In this document: piece after piece, positions 25,739-34,642 of the stretch
Position numbering within the stretch: the first letter of the stretch is position 1
Layout of the letters: every line of letters starts with the position of its first letter
Assembly: GCF_011634775.1 (NCBI RefSeq)
Contig: NZ_JAALXT010000004.1
Coordinates: 310,001-374,000, forward strand
Length of the DNA stretch: 64,000 nt
Origin: Thalassoroseus pseudoceratinae
GTDB taxonomy: Bacteria; Planctomycetota; Planctomycetia; Planctomycetales; Planctomycetaceae
Direction: 5' to 3'
Notes under the pieces: model-generated
Told to the model about the DNA's origin: nothing
Database searches by the model: none
What the model saw: the letters and a program-made list of their open reading frames with translations, nothing else
Position numbers and translations under genes: made by a program

Positions 25739-27352
25739 TCAGACTTCTTGCAGCCAATCCGAAATAATATTCGCCGCCATCTCAGGGTTCCCTCGTACCA
25801 TTTCTTGTAGTGTCTCTCGTTTGGTTGGTTCAGGGGCTGGTGCAGCCGTTTCGGTCTCCGACTGAGTTCCACTGTCAAGCAGATCACGACTCAAATCAAT
25901 TTCCTCGTCTGGCAGTTTCGGAAAGTTTTTCCGAAGCATCCATAGCACGAAAAGAGTGAAACCAGCCAATGCAATGGAACTCCCCCACTGTTCTGTAAAG
26001 CTAGTTGCTTGAGTCATCAATGACGGAGAAATGTCGGGAATGTCAGGTTCAATGGCATAATAGCTACTCACATTAATCGCCGAAGCTGGCGAGCCCATCG
26101 GAATCAAAACAGCCACCGTTGATTGAACCTTCGCCAACTCCTCGGTTTCAATCACTTTTAGTGCCGCGTCGAATTGTGATTTTTCCTCATCTGTCGTCCC
26201 TGGAATCAAGCCTCGCTTTTCGGCAATCGCCTCATAGTAGTCGTGCGGAAGCTTAATCGATACCTGAACCGCTTTCGGCATCGCGGCAAAGAACTCTTGG
26301 TTGGTTACTGTGAAAGAGGGAACGGTTGTTGTCGTGGTATCCTCTTCGGCAACAGCGCGTGACCGTTCCGGTTCACTATTCAAATCAAGACTGCGAGGTT
26401 GATTGTTCTGAACTCCGGGCTCTCCACTCACACGTTCCTGGCGAAACTTTTCATCACGAATGCGGCTGGCTGAAAAACTTGTGACTGTTTCCTTGGGGTT
26501 TAACTTCTGGCTGCGTTCGATATGCGATTTGATATCGTTAATATCGACATTGACGGAGACGATTGCTCCTGGAACATAGGCTAACGCCGCTTGAATCCGC
26601 GACTGATACTCCTGAGAAAAGTCGCGAATCCGTCGCATGATGGTCGAATCAAAGGGACTGTTTTCGGGAACCGGTTGATGGGACGTCCCTGTCGACTGAT
26701 CAAAGATCGTCACGTTCGCCTTCTCAAGATCAGGGATCATCCCCACAACTGCGAGTCGTAACGACTCCACAAGTTGCGGAGTGAGCTGTTTTCCCCGTCG
26801 CGGTCGAACGCTTACGGTCGCCGTGACCCGTGTGTCGTTGTGTGGCCAACGTCCCGGTTTCGACCGAGCCCAGACACAACTCGCATGTTCGATGTCGGGA
26901 ACGGCCTGAATTGTTCTTTGAAGAACATTGGCCAACGCAATACGACTACGCTCCTCTGCCGTCCGAGCACTCTCAAAAACGCCATTGGACTTCTCAAACT
27001 GTGTCGCGAGTTCGGAACCCCATCCTTGTGGAAGACTTCCTCCCTCGAGCAGCGCGGCGTTATAACGTTCGGCCTCTGCCTTTGGAACCATCAGTTTCTG
27101 ACCGTCGCGTGCGAAATCCGAAAGGCCTGCGTCGTTCAGTGTCCGCTCGGCGTTAAGCAACTCCTCCGTGGTAAAGGTCTTTCCCCATGACAACGGGATC
27201 CTGGATGTCGTCGGCCCTGCGAACATGAGGTACCCGAATCCCGCGACAAGCAGACAGGCCACGACCACAAGCGTGCCCTGCTGGCTTGGCGGCATCGCTT
27301 TGACCGACGCAAGAATACGTCTGCTAACCGTTTCTGGTGGTGTCGCTGCCAT
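25739..27352 (-). CDS. fliF: Flagellar MS-ring protein FliF
   Basis: 537 residues. Two membrane segments flank the periplasmic ring-building motifs (QGTLVVVACLLVAGFGYLMFA near residue 30, and WGSSIALAGFTLFVLWML near 450). Internal markers are SLPQGWGSELATQFEKSNGVFESARTAEERS and the RBM3-type VTVSVRPRRGKQLTPQLVESLRLAVVGMIPDLE. The C-terminal tail (RETLQEMVRGNPEMAANIISDWLQEV) is the FliG-binding helix. It anchors the whole basal body. Confidence 0.97.
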   Translation of the reverse strand: MAATPPETVSRRILASVKAMPPSQQGTLVVVACLLVAGFGYLMFAGPTTSRIPLSWGKTFTTEELLNAERTLNDAGLSDFARDGQKLMVPKAEAERYNAALLEGGSLPQGWGSELATQFEKSNGVFESARTAEERSRIALANVLQRTIQAVPDIEHASCVWARSKPGRWPHNDTRVTATVSVRPRRGKQLTPQLVESLRLAVVGMIPDLEKANVTIFDQSTGTSHQPVPENSPFDSTIMRRIRDFSQEYQSRIQAALAYVPGAIVSVNVDINDIKSHIERSQKLNPKETVTSFSASRIRDEKFRQERVSGEPGVQNNQPRSLDLNSEPERSRAVAEEDTTTTTVPSFTVTNQEFFAAMPKAVQVSIKLPHDYYEAIAEKRGLIPGTTDEEKSQFDAALKVIETEELAKVQSTVAVLIPMGSPASAINVSSYYAIEPDIPDISPSLMTQATSFTEQWGSSIALAGFTLFVLWMLRKNFPKLPDEEIDLSRDLLDSGTQSETETAAPAPEPTKRETLQEMVRGNPEMAANIISDWLQEV

Positions 27353-27430
27353 GGTTCAGTTCAACTACTTGGAGAGACTCGTGCTAGGACAATCACTGAC
27401 TTTGAATACTGATTAGATCAACGTTATCAT

Positions 27431-27739
27431 CTACATCCGAATCTGCTGAACCTCGTTATAGGCTTCTAGCATCTTGTTGCGAACTTGTATCATTAGTCGC
27501 AATGCCAGATCCGCTTTCTTCACCGCTGACAGCACCTCAACCTGTGTGATGTTCTCACCTAACATTTGACTTTCGATCGCCTGCTGCGATTGATGTTCCA
27601 ATTCCGCCGTGTTTCCGATCAAATTGACTAGCAGTTCTTGAAAATCCCCAGACGCAGGACTTGTCTGAGAAACCGAACGAGATTCGGTCAAATCCAGCAG
27701 TTGCGTCGGAAGTGCAGATGGCGTGATTGGTGAAGTCAT
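27431..27739 (-). CDS. fliE: Flagellar hook-basal body complex protein FliE
   Basis: 102 residues. The C-terminal two-thirds match FliE: EHQSQQAIESQMLGENITQVEVLSAVKKADLALRLMIQVRNKMLEAYNEVQQIRM has the family signature (V..A...A......VRNK...AY.EI..M). FliE connects the MS ring to the proximal rod. The order flgB, flgC, fliE, fliF is standard. Spacing is 27 bp from flgC and 78 bp to fliF. Confidence 0.95.
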   Translation of the reverse strand: MTSPITPSALPTQLLDLTESRSVSQTSPASGDFQELLVNLIGNTAELEHQSQQAIESQMLGENITQVEVLSAVKKADLALRLMIQVRNKMLEAYNEVQQIRM

Positions 27740-27766
27740 CGGCTAACCTATTCTGTCAGTCAATCT

Positions 27767-28177
27767 CTATGCGATAATCTGCAGGCTCATTTCAGCCAAC
27801 TGTTTCGTGATTTCCATAGCCGAGATATTTGCCTCATAAGCCCGCCCGGCTTCCATGGCATTGACGAACTCGGTAATCACATCAATGTTCGGATAGGTCA
27901 CGTATCCATCAGCATCAGCATCGGGATGTCCCGGCTCGTGGACTCGGCGAGTCGGGCTCGATCGGTCAACATCAACGGTATAGCCCACACCGACTCCGGA
28001 CTGCGGGGATGCCGACTGTGGCTCTGGATGAAACGACACAAAACGCCGCAAGAATGGCGTTGCTTCGCCATCCGCATTTCGAGTCGCGTTCGCATTCGCG
28101 ATGTTACCGGCGATGGTATCTAGCCGCTGTCGTTGTGCGACTAGCCCGCTTGTACTGATATCCAGTAAACCTAACAT
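27767..28177 (-). CDS. flgC: Flagellar basal-body rod protein FlgC
   Basis: 136 residues, normal length. The N-terminal rod motif is LDISTSGLVAQRQRLDTIAGNIANANATRN, and the C-terminal helix is NIDVITEFVNAMEAGRAYEANISAMEITKQLAEMSLQII. It forms part of the proximal rod. Confidence 0.95.
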   Translation of the reverse strand: MLGLLDISTSGLVAQRQRLDTIAGNIANANATRNADGEATPFLRRFVSFHPEPQSASPQSGVGVGYTVDVDRSSPTRRVHEPGHPDADADGYVTYPNIDVITEFVNAMEAGRAYEANISAMEITKQLAEMSLQIIA

Positions 28178-28259
28178 CGATCAACTCCCCAATTGGAACC
28201 AAGTCAACGTGCTCTTGAAGCCAGACACTAACAACCAGACGACATTGGCGATCGCACCA

Positions 28260-28290
28260 AGCATCGGAATGTCTTGATAGTCCCGATGCT
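28260..28290 (-). repeat. Intergenic hairpin between flgB and flgC
   Basis: AGCATCGG (28260-28267) and CCGATGCT (28283-28290) form a perfect 8-bp stem with a 15-nt loop. It lies 5 bp after the flgB stop in the 118-bp flgB-flgC gap. No T-run follows on the minus strand, so it is more likely an RNA-processing, stability or attenuation element than a full terminator. Confidence 0.45.
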
Positions 28291-28295
28291 GTAGA

Positions 28296-28733
28296 CTAAG
28301 GCCGTTCGCTAATCACAGCCTGTAGCAAATTTGTCTGAGCTGTCATCAACTCGATGCTAAACTGTTGAAGCATCGAGTTTTTAGTCATCTCAGTCAGTTC
28401 CCGTTCAATACTTCGGTTACTTCCGTCCTGAAACGATTGCGATCCTGAGCTGACCTCAACGGCCTCATAGAGTTTCTGAGAGATCGGCTGAGTCATCACA
28501 GGAGCAGCCGTATCACCTCGTTCCGATGGCGACGTCGGATTCACTTGATTTCGCCCCGCAATCTGTGCACGCAAGGCCTCCTGAAACTTTTTCACAGGCA
28601 GGTCGCGTGTCCGGTAGGACGGTGTATCAATATTTGCAAGGTTTCCCGCCAGAACCTGCTGACGCTTTTCGCCAAAGGCAGCGATTTTCTCGAGCAGCGG
28701 TAGGGTACTGTGTGATTCCCAAACTCCTAGCAT
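28296..28733 (-). CDS. flgB: Flagellar basal-body rod protein FlgB
   Basis: 145 residues from ATG 28733 (start MLGVWESHSTLPLLEKIAAF); the longer in-frame extension overlaps the upstream gene. The rod motif GEKRQQVLAGNLANIDTPSYRTRDLPVKKFQEAL is the FlgB signature, and the C-terminal helix reads RSIERELTEMTKNSMLQQFSIELMTAQTNLLQAVI. It forms the innermost proximal rod with FliE, FlgC and FlgF. It lies 16 bp after the FlgN-like gene. Confidence 0.94.
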   Translation of the reverse strand: MLGVWESHSTLPLLEKIAAFGEKRQQVLAGNLANIDTPSYRTRDLPVKKFQEALRAQIAGRNQVNPTSPSERGDTAAPVMTQPISQKLYEAVEVSSGSQSFQDGSNRSIERELTEMTKNSMLQQFSIELMTAQTNLLQAVISERP

Positions 28734-28749
28734 TTCTTCCTCCAGTCGT

Positions 28750-29199
28750 CTACTTGACGATATCAATCCGTGAAGCTGGCTCTGAGCTGACCATCGCCTG
28801 GTACGCTGCTCGAACATTGCTATTTTGCGATAGCTTCTTGAGCTGAATTGCCGTCTGGTCTCGTTGAGCCATCAGCAATTCTTGACAGTGCGTTTCTTCC
28901 TGAGCCAATTCGCTAAAAAGTTGCTCGACTTCACTCAGTTTCGATTCCACCAAACTCCGATCGTTGGGAGAGAGTGTCTGACGAACACGTGGCCATTCTT
29001 TGAGGCGTTGGTTGTTCGGAGATGTCGAATCATGCAAACGATCGAGAATACATTGTTTATGCTGCAAGGTTTCGATGAGTTGCGAGTATTGCCCGCTCTC
29101 AATCAAGTTTCGCTGCGATTGCGAGAGCTTAATCAATTCAATGCCGTAGTTCTGTCGAATTTCGGCTGCATGCAGAATCTCTTTTGCGACAAGGCTCAT
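28750..29199 (-). CDS. FlgN/FliT-like flagellar chaperone candidate
   Basis: 149 residues, almost entirely charged alpha-helix (LIKLSQSQRNLIESGQYSQLIETLQHKQCILDRL, then VESKLSEVEQLFSELAQEETHCQELL). The pattern of heptads plus a short C-terminal helix ending AAYQAM is like FlgN, the export chaperone for hook-filament junction proteins, in which a final AY-rich helix is common. Sequence identity to FlgN cannot be shown by eye, so this is a context-based call: it lies 10 bp after the TPR gene and 16 bp before flgB. Confidence 0.55.
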   Translation of the reverse strand: MSLVAKEILHAAEIRQNYGIELIKLSQSQRNLIESGQYSQLIETLQHKQCILDRLHDSTSPNNQRLKEWPRVRQTLSPNDRSLVESKLSEVEQLFSELAQEETHCQELLMAQRDQTAIQLKKLSQNSNVRAAYQAMVSSEPASRIDIVK

Positions 29200-29209
29200 C
29201 GTGGCACCA

Positions 29210-31705
29210 CTAGTTTTGAGTGACTCGAAGACGAACTTGCAACGCCCAGTCGATCCATTCCATCCATTCGCCTCTCGACCGAAAATTCGTCGACGTAATC
29301 TCGAACGCCTCTTCCGGCATACGCTGCAGAATCACTTTCGCCTGCTGCAGCATACTCTGGGCCTGATCTGGCTTTCCAAGTTCGTCGTAAGCCGTGGCAA
29401 TTTGAAGGTAGGCCGTAAAAATTCGAGGCGTTGTTGGATACTCATTAACCGCTCGATTGAGCGTTTCAATAGCCTGCGCGTATTCTCGGAGGTCAAGTTC
29501 AACCTCGCCAAGACTAAACTCACTATCAATGAGGATATGTCTATGAACTTCACTCAGACCGGTCGCATCTTTTTTCGCTTTGAGCCGTTGCCGTAGATTG
29601 ACTAACAACTGTTTTGAGAGCGCCAAGTGTCGTTGCCGCTCTGCTTGTAATGTTCGTTGCTCAGCATCAATGCTAGTCGCGGTGAGCTGCGAGTTCCGTA
29701 AGTTCGCAATGCGGAGATGGGTCTTCGCATAATGGGACTGAACTTCCAAGGCTTCGCTTGAGGTCGGGTATCGCTTCAGATACTCGTCCAAGAATCGAGC
29801 AGCCTCACTCAAACGAGCGATCGGCGGGCCGACGGAATCTGATGACTGCTGTTCAACCTCGTCTTGTCCGACTAACAGGTCTGCAGTCGGCAATGGCGAA
29901 GTTTCATAAAGCAAACGCCCCAATTGAAATAGAGAGAGCCTCCATTCCTCTGCGTCTGGAGTCAATTCGTCTGAGTTGAGAACAGTTCGCCAGGCTTGCT
30001 CCGCTTTCGCGACGTCCCCGTTTTCCAGATAGCACAGACCAATCCAATACGCGGCTTCAAACGCGGCAGGGTCGGTACTATGAAAATTGAGCACTCTGGC
30101 AAAGTGTTCGAGCGCCTCGGGAGCACGGTCAAGACAGAGCAACGCCTGCCCCTTCCAAACGTGCGCCAATGGCAACAAACGGTCGGGCTGCGTGCCTAGG
30201 AATGTTTCTAGTATCCGCTCAGCGGATGCGTAATCGCGACCTCGGCGGTAGTGGTCTGCACTCTTCCAGAGAGCATCTCCATACTTGGATGACGCAATGA
30301 GCTGTTCTGCAAGTTCGGCAAAGGCATCCCCGCTATCTCGCCAACGACTTTCGAGCATAGATTGATGAGACTCACGTTCGTTGATTGGCAACTTGGCGAT
30401 CTCTTTCTCGATTGATCCGGCCCACTGCTGCGTTGCCCGAGCCTTCAGTTCAAACGCTTCCGTTGTGGTGAATAGCGGAACGAGTGCCTGTGAAAGACTG
30501 AGAGCTTCCTCAAAGCGACTGGAATCGATCCAGCTGTTCCAGGCCTTCAGAGTTCGTTTTCGGATCGAATCAACATTGAGCCATTCATTTCGAAAACGGC
30601 TGGGATGCTTGATCTTATCGAGAGCCGTCTGAAAGTAGAGAAGTGCTTCTTCGTGACGGTCGGTCTGTTGTAGGAGTTCAGCCACATGAAACTGGGCGGC
30701 GAGTCCTTCCTGAGACTCGGGATACTGTCTAGCAATCTTCTCAAAAACATCAATGGCGTACAGTGTTTCGTCGAGCAACTCGTAGCAATACCCGAGCAGC
30801 AATTGTGCCGATCGGTTTGTTTTGCTGTCAGTCGCTCGTGAGTCAACAAGTTGTTGTAAAGAGGACTTGGCGAGCGAGAGACTTTGGTCGTCTCCAGCGG
30901 CGATGTCAATTTGGATCCGGATCAGTTGCGTCAGCGGATCTTCAAGGTCTGCGATTTCCTCGTCGATGAGCGTACTCGCCTCATTTTTCTGATCGAGTGC
31001 CAGTAGCACTCGGGCCTTTTGCAATCTCGCTCGTTTCAGCACGTCGCTTTCGTCTGTTTGATCAGCGAGACTAGCAATGAGCGTATCGCTAAGACTCAAC
31101 GCCTGAGTAAGTTCACTAGGATCTTGCGACGCCAAAGCCATCTCGATTAATTGCCACGCAACGTCGTCTTTTACTTTGGGATTGATAACCAAGGCTTCCT
31201 CCAACAGCGTTTGTGCTTGGTTGGGGTAGCCGATCTGATGGAACGCCGTCCCCGTGGCATAGCACCAATCGGGACGATAATCATCGGGAAGGGAGATGCC
31301 TTCCGACATCTCAAGCCAATGCGCACTCTGTTCAAAGAGACGTTGACGGTTCGTTTCGTGTTGGCGGAGCGCGTCACGAAATGCGACCATCCCGAGAATA
31401 TACTCGGGGGCGCCAGGAAAGTCGGGGTCGCGGAACTCCGTTTGTTGAAGAGCCTTCGCATATGCCTTGGCTTTGCGATCCGCATTGGCCGTATCTTCTT
31501 CGAGCCAGATTAAGGCTTGTTCCAGCTTTTGCTCGGGCGTCAGTTCTGGAGGGCGAGTCATCACCCAAAAGACCCCCGCCAAAGCGAGGATGAGCCCAGT
31601 CGCAGCGGCTCCGATCTGCATATGAGAAAACCGCCCCAACCGCCCCGTTGCGGAGACGTCTGGTTGCGAGTCTTGCAGATCTGGAATTGGCGGGTCCTGC
31701 GACAT
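29210..31705 (-). CDS. Large TPR-repeat single-pass membrane protein at the head of the flagellar cluster
   Basis: 831 residues. A short cytoplasmic N terminus and one membrane helix (QIGAAATGLILALAGVFWVM) are followed by about 750 residues of tetratricopeptide-like repeats. Examples are LLGYCYELLDETLYAIDVFEKIARQYPES, AAYWIGLCYLENGDVAKAEQAWRTVL and YLQIATAYDELGKPDQAQSMLQQAK. The repeats probably lie outside the cytoplasm. It is the first gene of the flagellar run, 10 bp before the FlgN-like gene, and so probably co-transcribed. Similar TPR envelope proteins act as scaffolds (compare BamD or YbgF types). A role in anchoring or assembling the motor is inference. Confidence 0.8.
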   Translation of the reverse strand: MSQDPPIPDLQDSQPDVSATGRLGRFSHMQIGAAATGLILALAGVFWVMTRPPELTPEQKLEQALIWLEEDTANADRKAKAYAKALQQTEFRDPDFPGAPEYILGMVAFRDALRQHETNRQRLFEQSAHWLEMSEGISLPDDYRPDWCYATGTAFHQIGYPNQAQTLLEEALVINPKVKDDVAWQLIEMALASQDPSELTQALSLSDTLIASLADQTDESDVLKRARLQKARVLLALDQKNEASTLIDEEIADLEDPLTQLIRIQIDIAAGDDQSLSLAKSSLQQLVDSRATDSKTNRSAQLLLGYCYELLDETLYAIDVFEKIARQYPESQEGLAAQFHVAELLQQTDRHEEALLYFQTALDKIKHPSRFRNEWLNVDSIRKRTLKAWNSWIDSSRFEEALSLSQALVPLFTTTEAFELKARATQQWAGSIEKEIAKLPINERESHQSMLESRWRDSGDAFAELAEQLIASSKYGDALWKSADHYRRGRDYASAERILETFLGTQPDRLLPLAHVWKGQALLCLDRAPEALEHFARVLNFHSTDPAAFEAAYWIGLCYLENGDVAKAEQAWRTVLNSDELTPDAEEWRLSLFQLGRLLYETSPLPTADLLVGQDEVEQQSSDSVGPPIARLSEAARFLDEYLKRYPTSSEALEVQSHYAKTHLRIANLRNSQLTATSIDAEQRTLQAERQRHLALSKQLLVNLRQRLKAKKDATGLSEVHRHILIDSEFSLGEVELDLREYAQAIETLNRAVNEYPTTPRIFTAYLQIATAYDELGKPDQAQSMLQQAKVILQRMPEEAFEITSTNFRSRGEWMEWIDWALQVRLRVTQN

Positions 31706-31900
31706 GATTTCGGAATCGAACGGACTGACTCCCCGACACGGTTTTCAACCGCGCAGTCGGAAAGCGGAAACTGGCAATGAATCGCGGTTTTCGTTACGAA
31801 CCGAGAGAGTTCTTTTCAGAGAAGCGCGGGACCATACGTCGGACGCGACGATTCTGTCAAGATCGAACCGATGGTGAGACCGGTTGGTCTGAACACCACA

Positions 31901-32548
31901 TTAACCGTCGGATGCGGGCCAGCCTTCGGCACCGATGAGCTTGACGAAGCGGCAATCGCACAGTTTTTCCACGCGAAGTTGTTGAGGAGTTCGCGTGGCC
32001 AAGATCAGCGATTGCGATGACTCCTCTCCCACAGGAATCACGATTCGTCCGCCGTTGCGGAGTTGATTCACAAGAGATTGCGGCACCTTCGGAGCGGCAG
32101 CAGCGACGAGAATTCCGTCATACGGGCCGAGTTCCGCACAGCCGAGCGTTCCGTCACCAAGACGATACGAAACGTTGGTGATTTGTAAATCTGACAACGT
32201 TGACTGAGCTGTTTGCGCGAGTGCTTCGTGCCGCTCGATGCTCACAACATGGCGACAGAGTTGCGACAGAATAGCGGTTTGGTAGCCACTGCCGGTCCCG
32301 ATTTCCAAGACGGTTTCGTCGCCGGTTAACTCAAACGCTTGCGTCATGAGAGCGACAATGTACGGCTGACTAATGGTTTGACCGCAGTCAATCGGAAGTG
32401 CGGTATCTACATACGCCTCTTCCGCGTCCTCATCAAGCACGAATCGCTCTCGAGGAATCTTTGCAATGGCGGCGAGAACACGCTGGTCTTGAATACCTTT
32501 GCGTGTCAGGCTTTGAATGAGTTGATCGGAACTTGCATCGTTAGGCAT
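31901..32548 (-). CDS. pcm: Protein-L-isoaspartate O-methyltransferase
   Basis: 215 residues, the standard length. SAM-binding motif I is VLEIGTGSGYQTAILSQL near residue 80. The family-specific block is PIDCGQTISQPYIVALMTQAFEL, with post-motif GPYDGILVAAAAPKVPQSLVNQLRNGGRIVIPVG. Pcm methylates isoaspartyl residues to start repair of aged proteins. It stands alone between the flagellar cluster (195-bp gap) and a divergent secreted-protein gene. Confidence 0.94.
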   Translation of the reverse strand: MPNDASSDQLIQSLTRKGIQDQRVLAAIAKIPRERFVLDEDAEEAYVDTALPIDCGQTISQPYIVALMTQAFELTGDETVLEIGTGSGYQTAILSQLCRHVVSIERHEALAQTAQSTLSDLQITNVSYRLGDGTLGCAELGPYDGILVAAAAPKVPQSLVNQLRNGGRIVIPVGEESSQSLILATRTPQQLRVEKLCDCRFVKLIGAEGWPASDG

Positions 32549-32674
32549 GGCTAGTCACTCGGCAAATATCTCGATCATAGAATCTTAAAGAAGCGGTGAG
32601 ATTGTTGAGCGATACGGCAACCTCGTTGCATTCAATCGATGTGAAGTCAATCAGTTTCAAGAATGGAGTTCCTG

Positions 32675-33475
32675 ATGCAAATGCGTTTCTTGCAGTTTAG
32701 TGCTTGCGTCTTGTGGTGTGCAACGCTTGGTTTGCCCACCTCACTCAAAGCCGACGAACTCACGTCAGCCAAGACCAATAACAATCCAAACACGGAGTTG
32801 GTTGTCGATCACGGTTCTCCGAGGCAGAAAACACTGAATCAGAAACTTCGCAACACGATCGTGGAATCGGTAGAGTTCAAGGAGAACACGCTTGAGGAAT
32901 CGATGAACTGGATCGCGGCGAATTACGATATTCAGATTGTCTACGATGAGCGTTCGCTAGCCGAGGAAGCAATTGATCGCCATGAACCCGAGGTCAATCT
33001 CGCGTTGCAGAATATTCGGTTGTCAACGTTGCTCACGCTTTTGTTAGCCCCCTATGATTCGGAATACATATCTGAAGACGGCATTCTCATGGTTACGACA
33101 CAGAGCGTGGCGAAGAGCAAGCTTGAGACGGTCGTTTACAACATGAGCAGCCTCGAAGATTGCGGATGGAAAGACACGTCGTTGGTTCAGGTATTACTAT
33201 ATCGGCATATACCGAACGCAGTTTGGACTCCCGACGATCCAGAGAAACAAGTTTCCATCGCCCAAAGCACGTTGATCGTCACTCAATCGCAACCAGTGCA
33301 ACGCGAGATATATCAATTTCTCAAGACACTCAAGCAGGCCCCCAAGCAAGACGCGAAAAAGGCCCGGAAAGGAGCACGACGTCGCAAAAAAGAGAAACAA
33401 TCTCCAAATGCCAACGGGCGGCTCGTTCCAAGGTCGCGGTCAATTTGGAAAAGGTGGCTTCTTTGGTCCCAATGA
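32675..33475 (+). CDS. Secreted STN/secretin-N-like protein with apparent C-terminal frameshift
   Basis: About 266 residues as read. GGAG lies six bases before ATG 32675, giving a signal peptide (MQMRFLQFSACVLWCATLGLPTSLKA). A repeat-like domain at about 60-140 (NTLEESMNWIAANYDIQIVYDERS, then NIRLSTLLTLLLAPYDSEYISEDGILMVTT) resembles the STN/secretin short domain seen in many planctomycete proteins. Past a basic stretch (KKARKGARRRKKEK) the frame ends in an odd KRWLLWSQ. The +1 frame instead reads a Gly-rich tail (GGSFQGRGQFGKGGFFG, ending GGGAGLF) to a TAG at 33504-33506. A shift near the A6 run at 33386-33391 or shortly after is likely, whether natural or a sequencing error. Confidence 0.65.
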   Translation: MQMRFLQFSACVLWCATLGLPTSLKADELTSAKTNNNPNTELVVDHGSPRQKTLNQKLRNTIVESVEFKENTLEESMNWIAANYDIQIVYDERSLAEEAIDRHEPEVNLALQNIRLSTLLTLLLAPYDSEYISEDGILMVTTQSVAKSKLETVVYNMSSLEDCGWKDTSLVQVLLYRHIPNAVWTPDDPEKQVSIAQSTLIVTQSQPVQREIYQFLKTLKQAPKQDAKKARKGARRRKKEKQSPNANGRLVPRSRSIWKRWLLWSQ

Positions 33476-33502
33476 CTCCTCCGGTGGTGGAGCCGGTCTG
33501 TT

Positions 33503-34642
33503 TTAGTCTGTATTGGGTGGTTGAGTCACGACTTCCGCGAACACCGTTTGCGTGGGATAAGCGAATTCAATGTTTTCGTCAGTGAACTTGTCGAGCAGGT
33601 GGTAGTTGATCTTCTGCTGAATATCCATGTAGAGATTGTAGTCGGGCTTCATGACGTAGTAGACGGTTTCATAGAGCAGGGCGGAGTCACCGTAGGACTT
33701 GAAGTGTGCTCGATCGAAACGGACGTCATTCTGAGCTTCGACAGCTGTTTTGAGCATGTCCGGAATGGCTTTCACCTGCTCGGAGGGAGTTTGATAGGTC
33801 ACGCCGATTGTAAATACGATTCGGCGTTCCTGCATGCGTTTGAAGTTGCGAATCCGACTGCTGAGCAAGTCGCTGTTCGGAAAGACGAGTTGCTCCCCTG
33901 ATAGACTTTGCACGCGAGTCGTTTTGAGCCCGATGTGTTGAACGGTGCCCATCATATCGCCAACGATGATGAAGTCGCCGAGCACGAATGGCTTATCCAT
34001 CACAATCGAAAGCGAAGCAAACAGGTCGCCCAAGATGTTCTGAGCCGCCAACGCAACTGCAATACCACCAACCCCCAGACTAGCAACCAACGTGGTGACA
34101 TCCACTCCAAGATTTGATAGCACCATCAACAGGGCGACCGCCCAAAGTGCACAGCGGACTAAAAATGCAATCGCCTTGGCAGTGGTGATAGCACTGGCGT
34201 CTTCAGCTCGCAACTTGATGTAGCGTTCCATGCCGAACTTGATCAGGGCGTTCATCCAGATGGCCGCTTGAAGAACCAACGCGACGATGATCGCCGACCG
34301 ATTGAACTCCACACCACGTCGCGGCAGACTCAGAGCTAGCGTAGCAAGGAACAACGACAGCATTACCAAGAACCAAAAACGGGTGGCCGCGACCATCTTG
34401 ACCAACCCGTGTGACCAGCAGTTTTCGTCGCGGCGGTCGGCAATCGCTTTGACCCGAAGTCGGATGATGCCTTTGATCGCGGGCAGAAACATGAAGCCTG
34501 CCACAAATATTGCAATGGCAGTTGCCCACTGGTGAGCAGTGCTATTCAACAACTGCCCCTCGGGGAGGATTCGATCGACGAAGTCGACAACGGTTTCATG
34601 CCAAAATTGATTGAGGCTGTACCACATACTGTCTTTGTCCAT
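33503..34642 (-). CDS. MscS-family mechanosensitive ion channel
   Basis: 379 residues. Four to five N-terminal hydrophobic segments are followed by the MscS pore helix and beta domain (VASLGVGGIAVALAAQNILGDLFASLSIVMDKPFVLGDFI, then GTVQHIGLKTTRVQSLSGEQLVFPNSDLLSSRIRNF). A C-terminal alpha/beta domain ends FAYPTQTVF. It releases solutes on osmotic downshift or has a related role. It converges with the secreted STN-like gene, and its stop (33503-33505) overlaps the stop of that gene's alternative frame. Confidence 0.93.
   Translation of the reverse strand: MDKDSMWYSLNQFWHETVVDFVDRILPEGQLLNSTAHQWATAIAIFVAGFMFLPAIKGIIRLRVKAIADRRDENCWSHGLVKMVAATRFWFLVMLSLFLATLALSLPRRGVEFNRSAIIVALVLQAAIWMNALIKFGMERYIKLRAEDASAITTAKAIAFLVRCALWAVALLMVLSNLGVDVTTLVASLGVGGIAVALAAQNILGDLFASLSIVMDKPFVLGDFIIVGDMMGTVQHIGLKTTRVQSLSGEQLVFPNSDLLSSRIRNFKRMQERRIVFTIGVTYQTPSEQVKAIPDMLKTAVEAQNDVRFDRAHFKSYGDSALLYETVYYVMKPDYNLYMDIQQKINYHLLDKFTDENIEFAYPTQTVFAEVVTQPPNTD

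Noticed and set aside
33386-33392. A6G run as a programmed -1 frameshift site in the STN-like gene
   Set aside because: The in-frame codons are AAA AAA G, not the A AAA AAG register needed for a slippery heptamer, and the tail needs a +1 shift, so classical -1 slippage does not fit.
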